From: Burkholderiaceae bacterium
GTDB lineage: Bacteria > Pseudomonadota > Gammaproteobacteria > Burkholderiales > Burkholderiaceae_C
DNA: 36,578 nucleotides
Direction of reading: 5' to 3'
Assembly (NCBI GenBank): GCA_024710165.1
Contig: JANJVG010000028.1
Coordinates: 1-36,578 of the forward strand
Position numbers and translations under genes: made by a program. The notes under the pieces are model-generated. The model was not told the DNA's origin. It did no database searches and was given only the letters and a program-made list of their open reading frames with translations. This document shows positions 10,799 to 19,013 of the stretch, piece after piece. Position 1 is the stretch's first letter; every line of letters begins with the position of its first letter.

Positions 10799-11797
10799 TT
10801 AGAACGGGGCTGAATCGGGGTCGGTGTCCACCGGCGCCGTGGCCGGTCCGGTGACCACACCGCCAGAGGCGCTCGCGGCCACCGCAGCGGCGGCGCTGGC
10901 AATGCCGCTCTCGGCCTCGCCGCCCAGCGCCTCGATGAGGTCGGGGATGAGCTTGCTCAATTCGCCCGTGGCAATGGCCACGTCGGTGTCAAAACCGCCG
11001 TCGTCTGCGGCCTTGTCCTCGAACACGGTGTCCAGAAAAGACACCTTCTTGAGCTGCAGCCCCTCGGTGAGCATGAACGACACGCGGTCGTCCCAGGTCA
11101 GTGCCAGCTTGGTGGGCAGCTTGCCCCCCGCAATGTGCGCCTGCACTTCCTCGATGTCGAGCGGGTGGCGCGCATAGCGCACCACGGCCTTTTCCTCGTC
11201 GGCGGCCTTGAGCTCGCATTCGCGGTCAACCGTGAAGCCCACGGGCGGCTCCTGCTCCTTGAGCCAGTGCGACATGGCGGCCTGCGGCGAGGTCTGGGTG
11301 CTGAGCAGCGCCACTGCAAAGCCCGTTGGCAGCAGCTCGACCAGCGTGCTCACCACCTCGTCGGCACGCGCCTGGCTGGAGGTGTCGAGCACCAGGGTGC
11401 GCGCCTGCGGATCCATCCACACCCAGGTCGAGCCCTGCTTGGTGAAGGCCATGGGCAGCAGGTCGAGCTTGGCCTCGTCCTTGAGGTCGCGCTTTTCCTT
11501 CTTGCCGGGCTTGCGGCCGGTTTCCTGCTCGATGCGTTCGGCTTTTTCATTCACACGGCGCGCCAGCACCGAGCCGGGCAGCACCTTGGCCTCGACCATG
11601 AAACGCAGTATCCACTGCCCCCCCACCGACTCGGCCAGCGGGCCATGCGCCTCGCCGCGCGGCGGCACAAAACCGAAAGAGCGCTCCTGCGTGGCACCAC
11701 ACTCCATGAAAACGGCTTTGTTCAAAGCCTCTTCCACCTGCTCCAGCCCCACCTGCCACTGCGGCGCGATGCGGTACACGATCATGTTCTTGAACAA
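10799..11797 (-). CDS. rdgC: Recombination-associated protein RdgC
   Basis: Ring-forming double-stranded DNA-binding protein that restrains RecA; nucleoid-associated. 332 residues. The N-terminus FKNMIVYRIAPQW, then GFVPPRGEAHGPLAESVGGQWILRFMVEAKVLP and the basic R-GRKPGKKEKRDLKDEAKLDLLPMAFTK are diagnostic. Family members start with M(x)FKN, which here requires TTG at 11797; it is preceded by AAAAGGG (11804-11810) at good spacing, whereas the first ATG, four codons later, would remove the conserved FKN. The last 30 or so residues are an Ala/Gly/Thr-rich tail. Upstream partner of DUF3297. Confidence 0.95.
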   Translation of the reverse strand: MFKNMIVYRIAPQWQVGLEQVEEALNKAVFMECGATQERSFGFVPPRGEAHGPLAESVGGQWILRFMVEAKVLPGSVLARRVNEKAERIEQETGRKPGKKEKRDLKDEAKLDLLPMAFTKQGSTWVWMDPQARTLVLDTSSQARADEVVSTLVELLPTGFAVALLSTQTSPQAAMSHWLKEQEPPVGFTVDRECELKAADEEKAVVRYARHPLDIEEVQAHIAGGKLPTKLALTWDDRVSFMLTEGLQLKKVSFLDTVFEDKAADDGGFDTDVAIATGELSKLIPDLIEALGGEAESGIASAAAAVAASASGGVVTGPATAPVDTDPDSAPF

Positions 11798-11883
11798 CGG
11801 AAACCCTTTTCGTTAAATCCGGAAATGCCAACGGGCCAACATGCCCCCTTGTGCAAGCTGCCCGGTGTATCAACCTTGAAATG

Positions 11884-11940
11884 CTACTTATTTAATAGCT
11901 ATCAGCGCTTGTCAATAAAGCGCAGGAACCTATTTTTATT
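11884..11940. repeat. Interspersed dyad repeat, copy 4
   Basis: TTTAATAGCTATCAGCGCTT, turn, AAAGCGCAGGAACCTATTTT. It lies in the 293-base divergent gap 11798-12090 between rdgC and the Spy-like gene; apart from it and the hairpin at 11951-11969 I see only the ribosome site of the Spy-like gene (GAAAGGA, about 12077-12083). Confidence 0.7.
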
Positions 11941-11950
11941 CAAAATCAGG

Positions 11951-11969
11951 AAGGCGCCTGCTGCGCCTT
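11951..11969. terminator. Short hairpin, possible weak terminator or leader structure
   Basis: AAGGCGC / GCGCCTT with a CTGCT loop, followed by TTGTT. It lies between two divergent genes where no transcript is expected to end, so it may instead be part of the 5' leader of the Spy-like gene. Confidence 0.3.
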
Positions 11970-12090
11970 TGTTATCGCAACTTTACACACTCTCACCCAA
12001 CGTGTACGCCAGCGATACAGCACGCGAGCACACTGAAACCCTGCCGCCTCCAACAACCGGCGGATTCCTCCGTAACGAAAGGACCTCATC

Positions 12091-12642
12091 ATGGCATTCA
12101 CTTCCCGTCGTCTGGCCACCGCCGCTTTCATCGCCGCACTGGCCCTGCCCGTGCTGGCCCAGAACTCCAGCACCGTTCCAGCTGGAGAAAACAACGCCAC
12201 CAGTGCCACCGCTGCCCAGCAACGTCAGGCGGGTACACCCGCCCGCATGCAGGAGCGCATGGCCAAGCGCATGGCCCGGCACCTGGCCGACTTCAAGGCC
12301 CAGTTGCAAATCACACCTGCCCAGGAAGCTGCCTGGGCGACCTTTGCCGACACCATGCAGTCGGCCCGCCGGGGCCCGGGGATGAACCGCCAGGACATGG
12401 CAGCACTGACCACCCCCGAGCGCATCGACCGCATGCGTGAGCTGCGCGCGCAGCGCATGGCCGAGGCCGATCGCCATGGCGATGCCACCAAGGCGCTCTA
12501 CAACACCCTGAGCCCGGCGCAGCAGAAAACCTTTGACGAACACAGCCTTCGCCACCACCGAAAGGGCTTTGGCAAGGGCGATGGCAAGCAGATGGGCCGG
12601 GGAGATCACGGCGCAATGCACGGAATGCACCGCATGCAGTAA
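12091..12642 (+). CDS. Spy/CpxP (LTxxQ) family periplasmic protein with a His/Met-rich tail
   Basis: Probable periplasmic ATP-independent chaperone or envelope-stress sensor. The 183 residues begin with a signal peptide (cleavage after LPVLA-QN, about residue 23). Two copies of the family repeat are visible: LQITPAQEAAW near residue 70 and LSPAQQKTF near residue 145, in a helical, charged context. The last 30 residues (HHRKGFGKGDGKQMGRGDHG and the following AMHGMHRMQ) are rich in His, Met, Gly and Lys, suggesting metal binding; that is inference. AAAGGA before the ATG supports the start. The neighbour downstream is a PagL-like outer membrane enzyme, so both genes concern the envelope. No cpxAR-like pair is in view. 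Confidence 0.82.
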   Translation: MAFTSRRLATAAFIAALALPVLAQNSSTVPAGENNATSATAAQQRQAGTPARMQERMAKRMARHLADFKAQLQITPAQEAAWATFADTMQSARRGPGMNRQDMAALTTPERIDRMRELRAQRMAEADRHGDATKALYNTLSPAQQKTFDEHSLRHHRKGFGKGDGKQMGRGDHGAMHGMHRMQ

Positions 12643-12658
12643 CGCAAGCCGACAGGCC

Positions 12659-12679
12659 ACCCGCGGCATTGCCGCGGGT
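12659..12679. other. Strong GC hairpin after the Spy-like gene
   Basis: Perfect 9-base stem ACCCGCGGC / GCCGCGGGT with a 3-base loop, 16 bases after the stop. No T-run follows on either strand, so it is not a classical rho-independent terminator; it could stabilise the mRNA 3' end. Confidence 0.45.
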
Positions 12680-12772
12680 ATGCCTTGCAAGGATTGCCCT
12701 TGGACCCGGGCACGCGCGCAGCATCTACACTGGCCGCTTTATTGCTTTTTTGCCAGTGCGATTCTGCCCACC

Positions 12773-13342
12773 ATGATATTCACGCACCACATCCTTACCG
12801 CCTGTGTGCTGGCGTTGGCCGCCAGTACCCCCCTGCAGGCACAGACTCTCCCTGCACCCTTGACGGACAAACCCAGCCTGTATGTCCAGGTGGAAGGCGC
12901 CCGCGAAGATAGCCAGTCGGTCAGCCTGGGCGCCACCGTGCCCTGGAACCATGGCTGGCAAAAGGAATGGTGGGGTGGCCTGGTGCGCGGGCACTGGGAT
13001 GTATACCTCAGCCACTGGATGACCGACGGCACCGCTGGCCGGGTGCACAGCACCGTCCTGGGCATCACCCCGACGCTGCGGCTGCGCTTTGACGGCGGGC
13101 GCAGCCCCTGGTTCACCGAAGGCGGCATCGGCATCAACTACGCCAGCCCGCTGTACGTGACCCGGACCAAGGCCTTCAGCACCCGCTTCAATTTCGCCAG
13201 CCATCTGGCCCTTGGCTACAGCCATGGCGCGCAACGCCAGCACGAATGGCAGTTGCGCATCCAGCACAGTTCCAACGGCGGCCTCAAAAAGCCCAACCCG
13301 GGCCAGAACTTCGTGCAAGTGCGCTACGCACGGCACTTCTGA
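12773..13342 (+). CDS. pagL: PagL-like lipid A 3-O-deacylase, outer membrane
   Basis: Outer membrane beta-barrel enzyme that removes the 3-O acyl chain from lipid A. 189 residues: signal peptide to about residue 23 (STPLQA-QT), alternating aromatic strands (WNHGWQKEWWGGLVRGHWDVYLSHW), FTEGGIGINYASPLYV, and the C-terminal signature LRIQHSSNGGLKKPNPGQNF ending RYARHF with a terminal Phe. His165 and Ser167 match the catalytic His-x-Ser. In Pseudomonas PagL a Glu follows the Ser by 12 residues; here that stretch is GQN, with no acidic residue. The ATG at 12773 is chosen for the signal peptide; no clear ribosome site is visible. Family is fairly sure; activity is uncertain. Confidence 0.83.
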   Translation: MIFTHHILTACVLALAASTPLQAQTLPAPLTDKPSLYVQVEGAREDSQSVSLGATVPWNHGWQKEWWGGLVRGHWDVYLSHWMTDGTAGRVHSTVLGITPTLRLRFDGGRSPWFTEGGIGINYASPLYVTRTKAFSTRFNFASHLALGYSHGAQRQHEWQLRIQHSSNGGLKKPNPGQNFVQVRYARHF

Positions 13343-13491
13343 CAGCGCGGCGCCTGGGGCGCGCCCTCCGCCCCCCCTTTTATTCCCGTCTGATTCGGCA
13401 ACCGTCCACCCGCCTGAACCCCAGGTGGCGCTGCGGCGTGGGCGCACCTACCCCCCAAGTCACACCCCGGGCTGCACGTGAGTGCCAGCCC

Positions 13492-13717
13492 TGTGGATAA
13501 ACACCTGTGAGGGCAGTTGGCACAACTGGACACTTATCCACAGAAATGCGCCTGTGCGCCAGCTTGTTCATTTCATGGCGCATCGGCAACAGCCCTCCAC
13601 CCACACCCTTTGACTGCATGCAACTGCTTGTCAGCGCTGCAAAAAATCAACTTATCCCCATAAAACCGGTGCCTCTACTACTACTGCTATTGAATAAGAT
13701 AGTCTTAAAAGAATAAG
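13492..13717 (+). other. Origin-like module A: DnaA boxes, DnaA-trio and A/T-rich stretch
   Basis: Two perfect DnaA boxes face each other: TGTGGATAA at 13492-13500 and TTATCCACA at 13534-13542. Between them is a small dyad CAGTTG GCA CAACTG (13514-13528). A third box with one mismatch, TTATCCCCA, is at 13652-13660. After a short spacer containing ACCGGTGCC comes CTA CTA CTA CTG CTA (13675-13689), which reads as TAG repeats on the other strand, then an A/T-rich stretch to 13717. This order (DnaA box, GC-rich spacer, DnaA-trio, A/T-rich) is the described basal unwinding layout of bacterial origins. The function here is inferred from layout only. Confidence 0.65.
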
Positions 13718-13993
13718 TCCGGAACAGCCGGCCGGGGCCAATCGAGGGCTGGGAGCGGACTTTGCGGCAGGTTTGGGCGCCATCCGGCGGGGTGCCTGCA
13801 AGTTTTGGCTGACCACAGGCTTGCCATCGGCCCCCCGCCCTTCACAGGGCATGCCCACAGGACCGGGAACCCGTGGGGTACCCAGGCGCCGCCGAGCCGC
13901 TCTGGCGGGCTTTCTGGCCGTTTGGGCAACAGGGGTGACAGGGGCGGCCTGTGCCGGCCATTGCGGTGTTGCCCATGGGATCCGGGATAAGCC

Positions 13994-14208
13994 AGTGGAC
14001 AAAGCTGGCACAAGTGGGCACTTGTCCACAGATTTGCACCGTATGTCGGTGTTATCCCTCAGAGGGTGACAGCACGCAACCGGGGTTGCGCACAGCATCG
14101 GCGCTGGCGCAAGTGCCTGTCAGACAAAGCCAAAAGCGGCTTTTCCACAGCGCAGGGCGGTGCTTACTACTACTACTATGGATTCATAGAAAGAAAAGAA
14201 GAATACAG
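13994..14208 (+). other. Origin-like module B: diverged copy of module A
   Basis: AGTGGACAA (13994-14002, two mismatches to TGTGGATAA), TTGTCCACA (14022-14030, one mismatch) and TTTTCCACA (14141-14149, one mismatch), then a GC-rich spacer (GCGCAGGGCGG), CTA x4 (14167-14178) and an A/T-rich purine stretch to about 14208. Around the second box the wording GGCACAAGTGGGCACTTGTC nearly repeats module A's GGCACAACTGGACACTTATC. Boxes are weaker than in module A, but the trio run is cleaner. Confidence 0.6.
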
Positions 14209-14295
14209 GTGCAACCCCGGGTGCCCGCGATCAGGCATGGCCAGGCCGTGGCGCGCCACGGCCTGCGGTGCAATAAAGTCGGAATGGGAAGCCGG

Positions 14296-17200
14296 TCAGG
14301 CCCGGGACTGGCGCAGCAGGTGTTCCAGCGGGTCTACGGGCAGGGGTTTGCTGAACAGATAGCCCTGGAAGGCGTTACAGCCCGCCTTGAGCAGCAGCGC
14401 ATGCTGCTCGGGGGTCTCCACCCCTTCGGCGATCACTTCCAGCCCCAGGCTGCGGCTCAGGGCAATGATGGTGTCGACAATGGCCGCGTCGTTGGCGTCG
14501 GTCAGAAGGTCGCGCACAAAGCTCTGGTCCACCTTGAGCTGGTGCAGGGGCAGGCGTTTGAGGTAACTCAGGCTCGAATACCCGGTGCCGAAGTCGTCCA
14601 GTGCAAAACACACCCCCAGCCGGCGCAGGGCCGTCATGGTGGCAATGGCGGCATCCATGTCTTCCACCAGCAGGCTTTCGGTCAATTCCAACTTGAGCAG
14701 GTGGGCCGGTGCATCATGGACTGCCAGTGCGTGCGCCACGTCTTCCACAAAACGGTTGTTGCGAAACTGGCGTGAGCTGACGTTGACTGCCATGGTCAGG
14801 CCGCGCAGCTGGGGGTCGGACTTCCAGCGCGCCAGTGTCTGGCAGGCCGTGTCCAGCACCCAGCGCCCGATCATCAGGATCAGGCCGGTTTCTTCGGCCA
14901 GCGGGATGAATTGCGCGGGCGAGACCAGGCCGCGCCCGGGATGCTGCCAGCGCACCAGCGCCTCCACCCCGATGTAGCGGCTCGAAGCGTTGATCTGGGG
15001 CTGAAAGTGCAGCAAAAACTGCTGTTGGGTCAGGGCGCTGCGCAGGTCCGCCTCGAGTGCGGCGCGGGCCGACACCACGGCCTGCATGTGGGGGTCGAAA
15101 AACCGCAGGGTGCTGCGTCCAGCGGTCTTGGCCTGGTACATCGCCAGGTCGGCCTGCTTGAGCAGGTCCAGCATGCGGGTCTGGCTGCCCCGGAAGGGCG
15201 CCACGCCAATGCTGGGCGTGCTGCGATAGTGGCGGCCCTCCAGGTCGTAGGGCATCGACAGGGCGGCAAGCACTTTTTCAGCCACGCTGCGGGCCTCGTT
15301 GGCCAGGGCATCGGCTTCGGGGCTCAGGCCTTCGAGCATCACCACAAACTCGTCGCCTCCCAGGCGAGCCACGGTATCCACCACCCGGACACAGCCATTG
15401 AGCCGCTGGGCGACCAGCTGCAGCAGCAGGTCGCCCTGGTCGTGGCCCAGGGTGTCGTTGAGCTGTTTGAAGTTGTCCAGATCGATGAACAGCAGCGCAC
15501 CACCCTGGTGCTGGCGTTCGGCATGGTCCAGTGCATGCTGCATCCGGTCCAGCAGCAGCATGCGGTTGGGAAGGCCGGTGAGGGTGTCGTAGAAAGCCAG
15601 GCGCTGGATTTCGCGGTCGGTGGCCTTGCGCTGACGGATGTCGGTGTTGATTTCCAGAATCGATTCGGGCTGTCCGGCCTCGTCACGCACCAGCGTCCAG
15701 CGTCCTTCCATGTCGATGGCCTGGCCGCCCTGGTGGTGCTGCACGATCTCGCCGGCCCACTCGCCGTGGGCCAGCACCGCTTCGGTGGCGCGCTCGAAGC
15801 TGGTGGTGTCGGGGTAGAGCAGTCCATCGATAGGCTGGCCCAGCGCCTGCTGCTGCGTCCAGCCATAGACGCGTTCGGCACTCCGGTTCCAGTAGGTCAC
15901 GCGCCGCTGCAGGTCGCGCACCACAATGGCGTCCTGCGCCTTGTCCAGCAGCGATGCCTGGTGGCGGATGCGCGCATCGGTCACCTGGCGTTCGATTTCT
16001 GCCGAAGCGCGGGTGGCAAAAATCTGCAGTGTGGTGGAAACGAACTCGACGTTTTTCAGTGGCTGGCGAAACAGCACGAAAATCAGCCCGGTGGGTTCGC
16101 CCGTGCTGTTGCACAGCTGCTGGCCGGCATAGCCCTGGGCCTGCGCGTGGCCCACCACAGGCGAATGCGGGTAGCGCAGTGCCAGATCGTGGGTGACCAC
16201 ATACTGGCGCTGCGTCAGCAGCTGCAGGCTGGGCGTGGGCGCCAGGTCGTATTCGATGTTGGGCAGCAGCTGGCCGTTCATCACCACGGCCAGCGATACG
16301 GCGCGTGGCCCGTGACCCGGCTGGGCAGGCAGCAGGCGGGCCACTGCGCCCACCTGGGCGCCCAGTGCCTCGGCCATGTTGCGCGCCAGCTGTACAAAAA
16401 AAGCGGTGCCGGTGGCGGCTGAAACGGCCGCCGCCATTTTGAGCACCGAGGCTTGCAGTTGCTGCTGCTCCTTGCGGGCGCGCAGGCTCATGATGCCGAA
16501 AGCCAGGTCGCCGGCCAGCTCCTGCAGCAACTCGCTTTCTTCGGGGCCGATGTGCAGCACCTCGGGCGCGTAAAGGTAGAGCAGGCCGAAGGTGTTCCCG
16601 GCAGCTTTCAGCGGCAAGCTGATCACGCCATGGAAATGATGGCTTTGCATGCGCCCGGAAAGCCCGGCATAGGCGGGATCGGTGCGCACATCGCGCACGA
16701 TCACGGGCTGGCCCGAACGGATGGTGGTGCCTGCAGGGCCCTGACCTTCGGGTTCGGTGTCCGACCAGGACAGGCGCAGGGTGTCGACATAGTCGCGGTG
16801 GGTTCCTGCATGGGCGGCCACCGAAATGGTTTTGCCGGCATTGTCGTTGGCAAAGCCCACCCAGGCCAGGCGGTAACCGCCGATTTCCACCACGATGCGG
16901 CACACGGCCTGCAGCAAGCTGGCTTCGCTGGTGGCTCGCACCAGGGTTTCGTTGCAGCTGCTGAGCATGTGGCGCGCCCGGGCCAGGCGGGCCAGTTCGT
17001 GCTGGGTGCGCAGCCGCTCGGTCACGTTCGTGGCCATGACCTGGCGCGCCTGCACGCCATTGAAGACGATGCTGCGTGAGGACATTTCCATGTCCATCAC
17101 CGTGCCATCCTTGCGCCGGTGGCGGCCCATCACGTTGTCCCGCCGGGCCTCTTGTGCAATGGCCAGGATTTCCCCGCGCAGCCGATCGCGATCATGGGGC

Positions 17201-18816
17201 AGCCACAGATCAAAGACGCTCATCTGCAACAGCTCTTGTTCGCTGTAGCCATAGAGCTCCTGCGTGGCCTGGTTGACGGCCATAAAACGCAGGCTGTCGT
17301 CGTGGGCATACACCCACATCGGCTGCGGATGGGCGTCGAACAGGAGTTTGTATTGCTGCTCGGAGGCCCGCAGGCGTGCGGCCACCTGGCGCAATTGCAC
17401 CATGGCACCGAGCGATTCGGCCAGGATTTGCAGGTGTGCAAGGGTGCGCTGATCAAAAACGCCTGTGCGCTCGGACATGAGCTTGATGGCGCCCACCACT
17501 GTGCCTTCCACACGCAGCGGAACGGCCAGCACGGCGCGCACGCCCTCGCGCTGGTAATTGCTGCCCAACTCCAGACCCTGGCCCTGTGTGTCGTTGCACA
17601 GCACGGTGCGGCCTTCACGCAGATCGGACCAGAGCAGGCTGTCCTGCAGGGGCAGTGCAGCGCCTGCGGGGCGCACCCGATTGCCTGCTGAAGCCTGGGA
17701 GACCAGCCGGTCGCCGTCGAGCATCTCCACCATGGAACCTGTGGCATCGCCTGCCCGCAGCGCCGTCTGTGCCACCAGGGTGAGGACCTCGTCCATCGTC
17801 ATCGACAGCGATGAGATGCGCTGCTGCACGTGTACCAGTTCGGCATGGATCTGCGCCTCCTGGTGTGCTTCGATCTCGGCCTGCTTGCGCTCGCTGATGT
17901 CGGTCATGCCACCCACCATGCGCAGTGCTTTGCCGGCAGGGTCGCGAATGACAAAACCGCGGTCGTGAATCCAGAGGTACTGGCCATCGTCGCGCCGCAT
18001 CCGGTATTCGGATTGCCAGGTGCTTTCTTTGCCCTGACTGGCCTGCAGCATGGATTTGACGACGCGTTTGCGGTCCTCGGGGTGCAGGCGTTCGACAAAG
18101 GCTTCGGGGTTCGGGATGTCGGCCTGCGGGGGCATGCGCAGCATCTCGCGGAAGGTGCCACCCCACCACAGGGCGTTGGTCTGCACGTCCCAGTCCCACA
18201 CGGTATCGGTGGTGGCACGCGAGATCTGCTCAAAGCGCTCCTCGCTGCGGCGCAGGGTGGCGGCCTGCTGCTGCAGCTGCGCCTGAATGCGCTCGTGCTC
18301 TAGCGCCAGGCGGGCCAGATGCGTTTGCTGGTGGCGCAGTTCGATCTGGTCCATGGTCTGGCGCGCCAGCATCTGCAGGGCTTGCAACTGGCCGGGCTCG
18401 GGTGTGCGGGGCTGCGTATCCATCACCGCCAGCGTGCCCAGGCTCAAGCCATCCGCAGTGACCAGCGGCGCACAGGCATAAAACCGGATATGGGGCGGAC
18501 CCTGCACCAGCGGACTGGCGGCAAACAGCGGGTGTTGCCGGGCATCGGGCACCATCACCGGGCTGCGCCGGCCATCGAGCCAGTGGGCGCACAGCGAGAC
18601 CGAGCGTTCGGTCTCGCCCATGGGCATGCCGATGTGGGCCTTGAACCACTGGCGCTGCGCGTCCACCAGGTTGACCACCGCCATGGGCACACCAAAAATG
18701 AGCGCCGCCAGCTGCACCAGCTGGTCAAAGGCCTCTTCAGGCGGAGTGTCGAGGATGGCGCGCGCATGCAGCGCCTGCAACCGCATCTGTTCTGACGGGC
18801 TGGACAGGGCTTGCAT
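14296..18816 (-). CDS. Multi-sensor diguanylate cyclase/phosphodiesterase (GAF, PAS, GGDEF, EAL)
   Basis: Makes and/or degrades cyclic di-GMP. 1506 residues and no transmembrane segment, so a cytoplasmic sensor. Approximate order: GAF 10-170, PAS/PAC 195-310, GAF 325-475, PAS 485-605, GAF 635-790, diverged GAF 805-980, PAS 985-1100, GGDEF 1105-1265, EAL 1270-1500. The cyclase motif is intact (ARLGGDEFVVML, near residue 1152), with the inhibitory-site RxxD in RVVDTVARLGGDEF. The esterase domain keeps EALVRWQHP, NVSSRQF, LTES, DDFGTGYSSL, KVDQSFV and EGVET, so both halves look competent. The start is taken as ATG at 18816; the frame also opens with TTG at 18846. Downstream of aroG on the same strand with a 197-base gap. 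Signals sensed are unknown. Confidence 0.93.
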   Translation of the reverse strand: MQALSSPSEQMRLQALHARAILDTPPEEAFDQLVQLAALIFGVPMAVVNLVDAQRQWFKAHIGMPMGETERSVSLCAHWLDGRRSPVMVPDARQHPLFAASPLVQGPPHIRFYACAPLVTADGLSLGTLAVMDTQPRTPEPGQLQALQMLARQTMDQIELRHQQTHLARLALEHERIQAQLQQQAATLRRSEERFEQISRATTDTVWDWDVQTNALWWGGTFREMLRMPPQADIPNPEAFVERLHPEDRKRVVKSMLQASQGKESTWQSEYRMRRDDGQYLWIHDRGFVIRDPAGKALRMVGGMTDISERKQAEIEAHQEAQIHAELVHVQQRISSLSMTMDEVLTLVAQTALRAGDATGSMVEMLDGDRLVSQASAGNRVRPAGAALPLQDSLLWSDLREGRTVLCNDTQGQGLELGSNYQREGVRAVLAVPLRVEGTVVGAIKLMSERTGVFDQRTLAHLQILAESLGAMVQLRQVAARLRASEQQYKLLFDAHPQPMWVYAHDDSLRFMAVNQATQELYGYSEQELLQMSVFDLWLPHDRDRLRGEILAIAQEARRDNVMGRHRRKDGTVMDMEMSSRSIVFNGVQARQVMATNVTERLRTQHELARLARARHMLSSCNETLVRATSEASLLQAVCRIVVEIGGYRLAWVGFANDNAGKTISVAAHAGTHRDYVDTLRLSWSDTEPEGQGPAGTTIRSGQPVIVRDVRTDPAYAGLSGRMQSHHFHGVISLPLKAAGNTFGLLYLYAPEVLHIGPEESELLQELAGDLAFGIMSLRARKEQQQLQASVLKMAAAVSAATGTAFFVQLARNMAEALGAQVGAVARLLPAQPGHGPRAVSLAVVMNGQLLPNIEYDLAPTPSLQLLTQRQYVVTHDLALRYPHSPVVGHAQAQGYAGQQLCNSTGEPTGLIFVLFRQPLKNVEFVSTTLQIFATRASAEIERQVTDARIRHQASLLDKAQDAIVVRDLQRRVTYWNRSAERVYGWTQQQALGQPIDGLLYPDTTSFERATEAVLAHGEWAGEIVQHHQGGQAIDMEGRWTLVRDEAGQPESILEINTDIRQRKATDREIQRLAFYDTLTGLPNRMLLLDRMQHALDHAERQHQGGALLFIDLDNFKQLNDTLGHDQGDLLLQLVAQRLNGCVRVVDTVARLGGDEFVVMLEGLSPEADALANEARSVAEKVLAALSMPYDLEGRHYRSTPSIGVAPFRGSQTRMLDLLKQADLAMYQAKTAGRSTLRFFDPHMQAVVSARAALEADLRSALTQQQFLLHFQPQINASSRYIGVEALVRWQHPGRGLVSPAQFIPLAEETGLILMIGRWVLDTACQTLARWKSDPQLRGLTMAVNVSSRQFRNNRFVEDVAHALAVHDAPAHLLKLELTESLLVEDMDAAIATMTALRRLGVCFALDDFGTGYSSLSYLKRLPLHQLKVDQSFVRDLLTDANDAAIVDTIIALSRSLGLEVIAEGVETPEQHALLLKAGCNAFQGYLFSKPLPVDPLEHLLRQSRA

Positions 18817-19013
18817 GGTTACCCACCCACCAGGGTCGGTTGGCAAGAACAGCTGCGCCGCAACAGAAGAAACCGCCGGATGTGCATCGGTCTGTGGTGG
18901 GTAAGCTGCGTGGAGGCCCTCGGGCCTATGGGTGTCGTAACCCGGAAATCCTACACCCTTGGTCCGGGCGCTGCCAGCGTGGTTTGCCCCAAGACGCTGC
19001 CGGCGCCAGGCGC

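Larger units (their letters stand above)
13343..14295. other. 953-base gene-free region with two origin-like modules
   Basis: No credible gene: the short open frames lack ribosome sites, and none shows a recognisable domain. The region holds DnaA-box-like 9-mers in two groups, each followed by a CTA-trinucleotide run and an A/T-rich stretch, unlike the otherwise GC-rich sequence. Equivalent points of the two groups are offset by 488-492 bases, so they look like an old direct duplication. The spacer between them (about 13718-13980) is GC-rich and shows nothing I recognise. Flanking genes both point towards the region (pagL-like plus strand, GGDEF/EAL minus strand). Confidence 0.75.

Noticed and set aside
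13652..14098. A 148-codon minus-strand open frame, and plus-strand frames, inside the gene-free region
   Set aside because: No ribosome site, no recognisable domain, Arg/Pro-rich composition, and overlap with the origin-like motifs.
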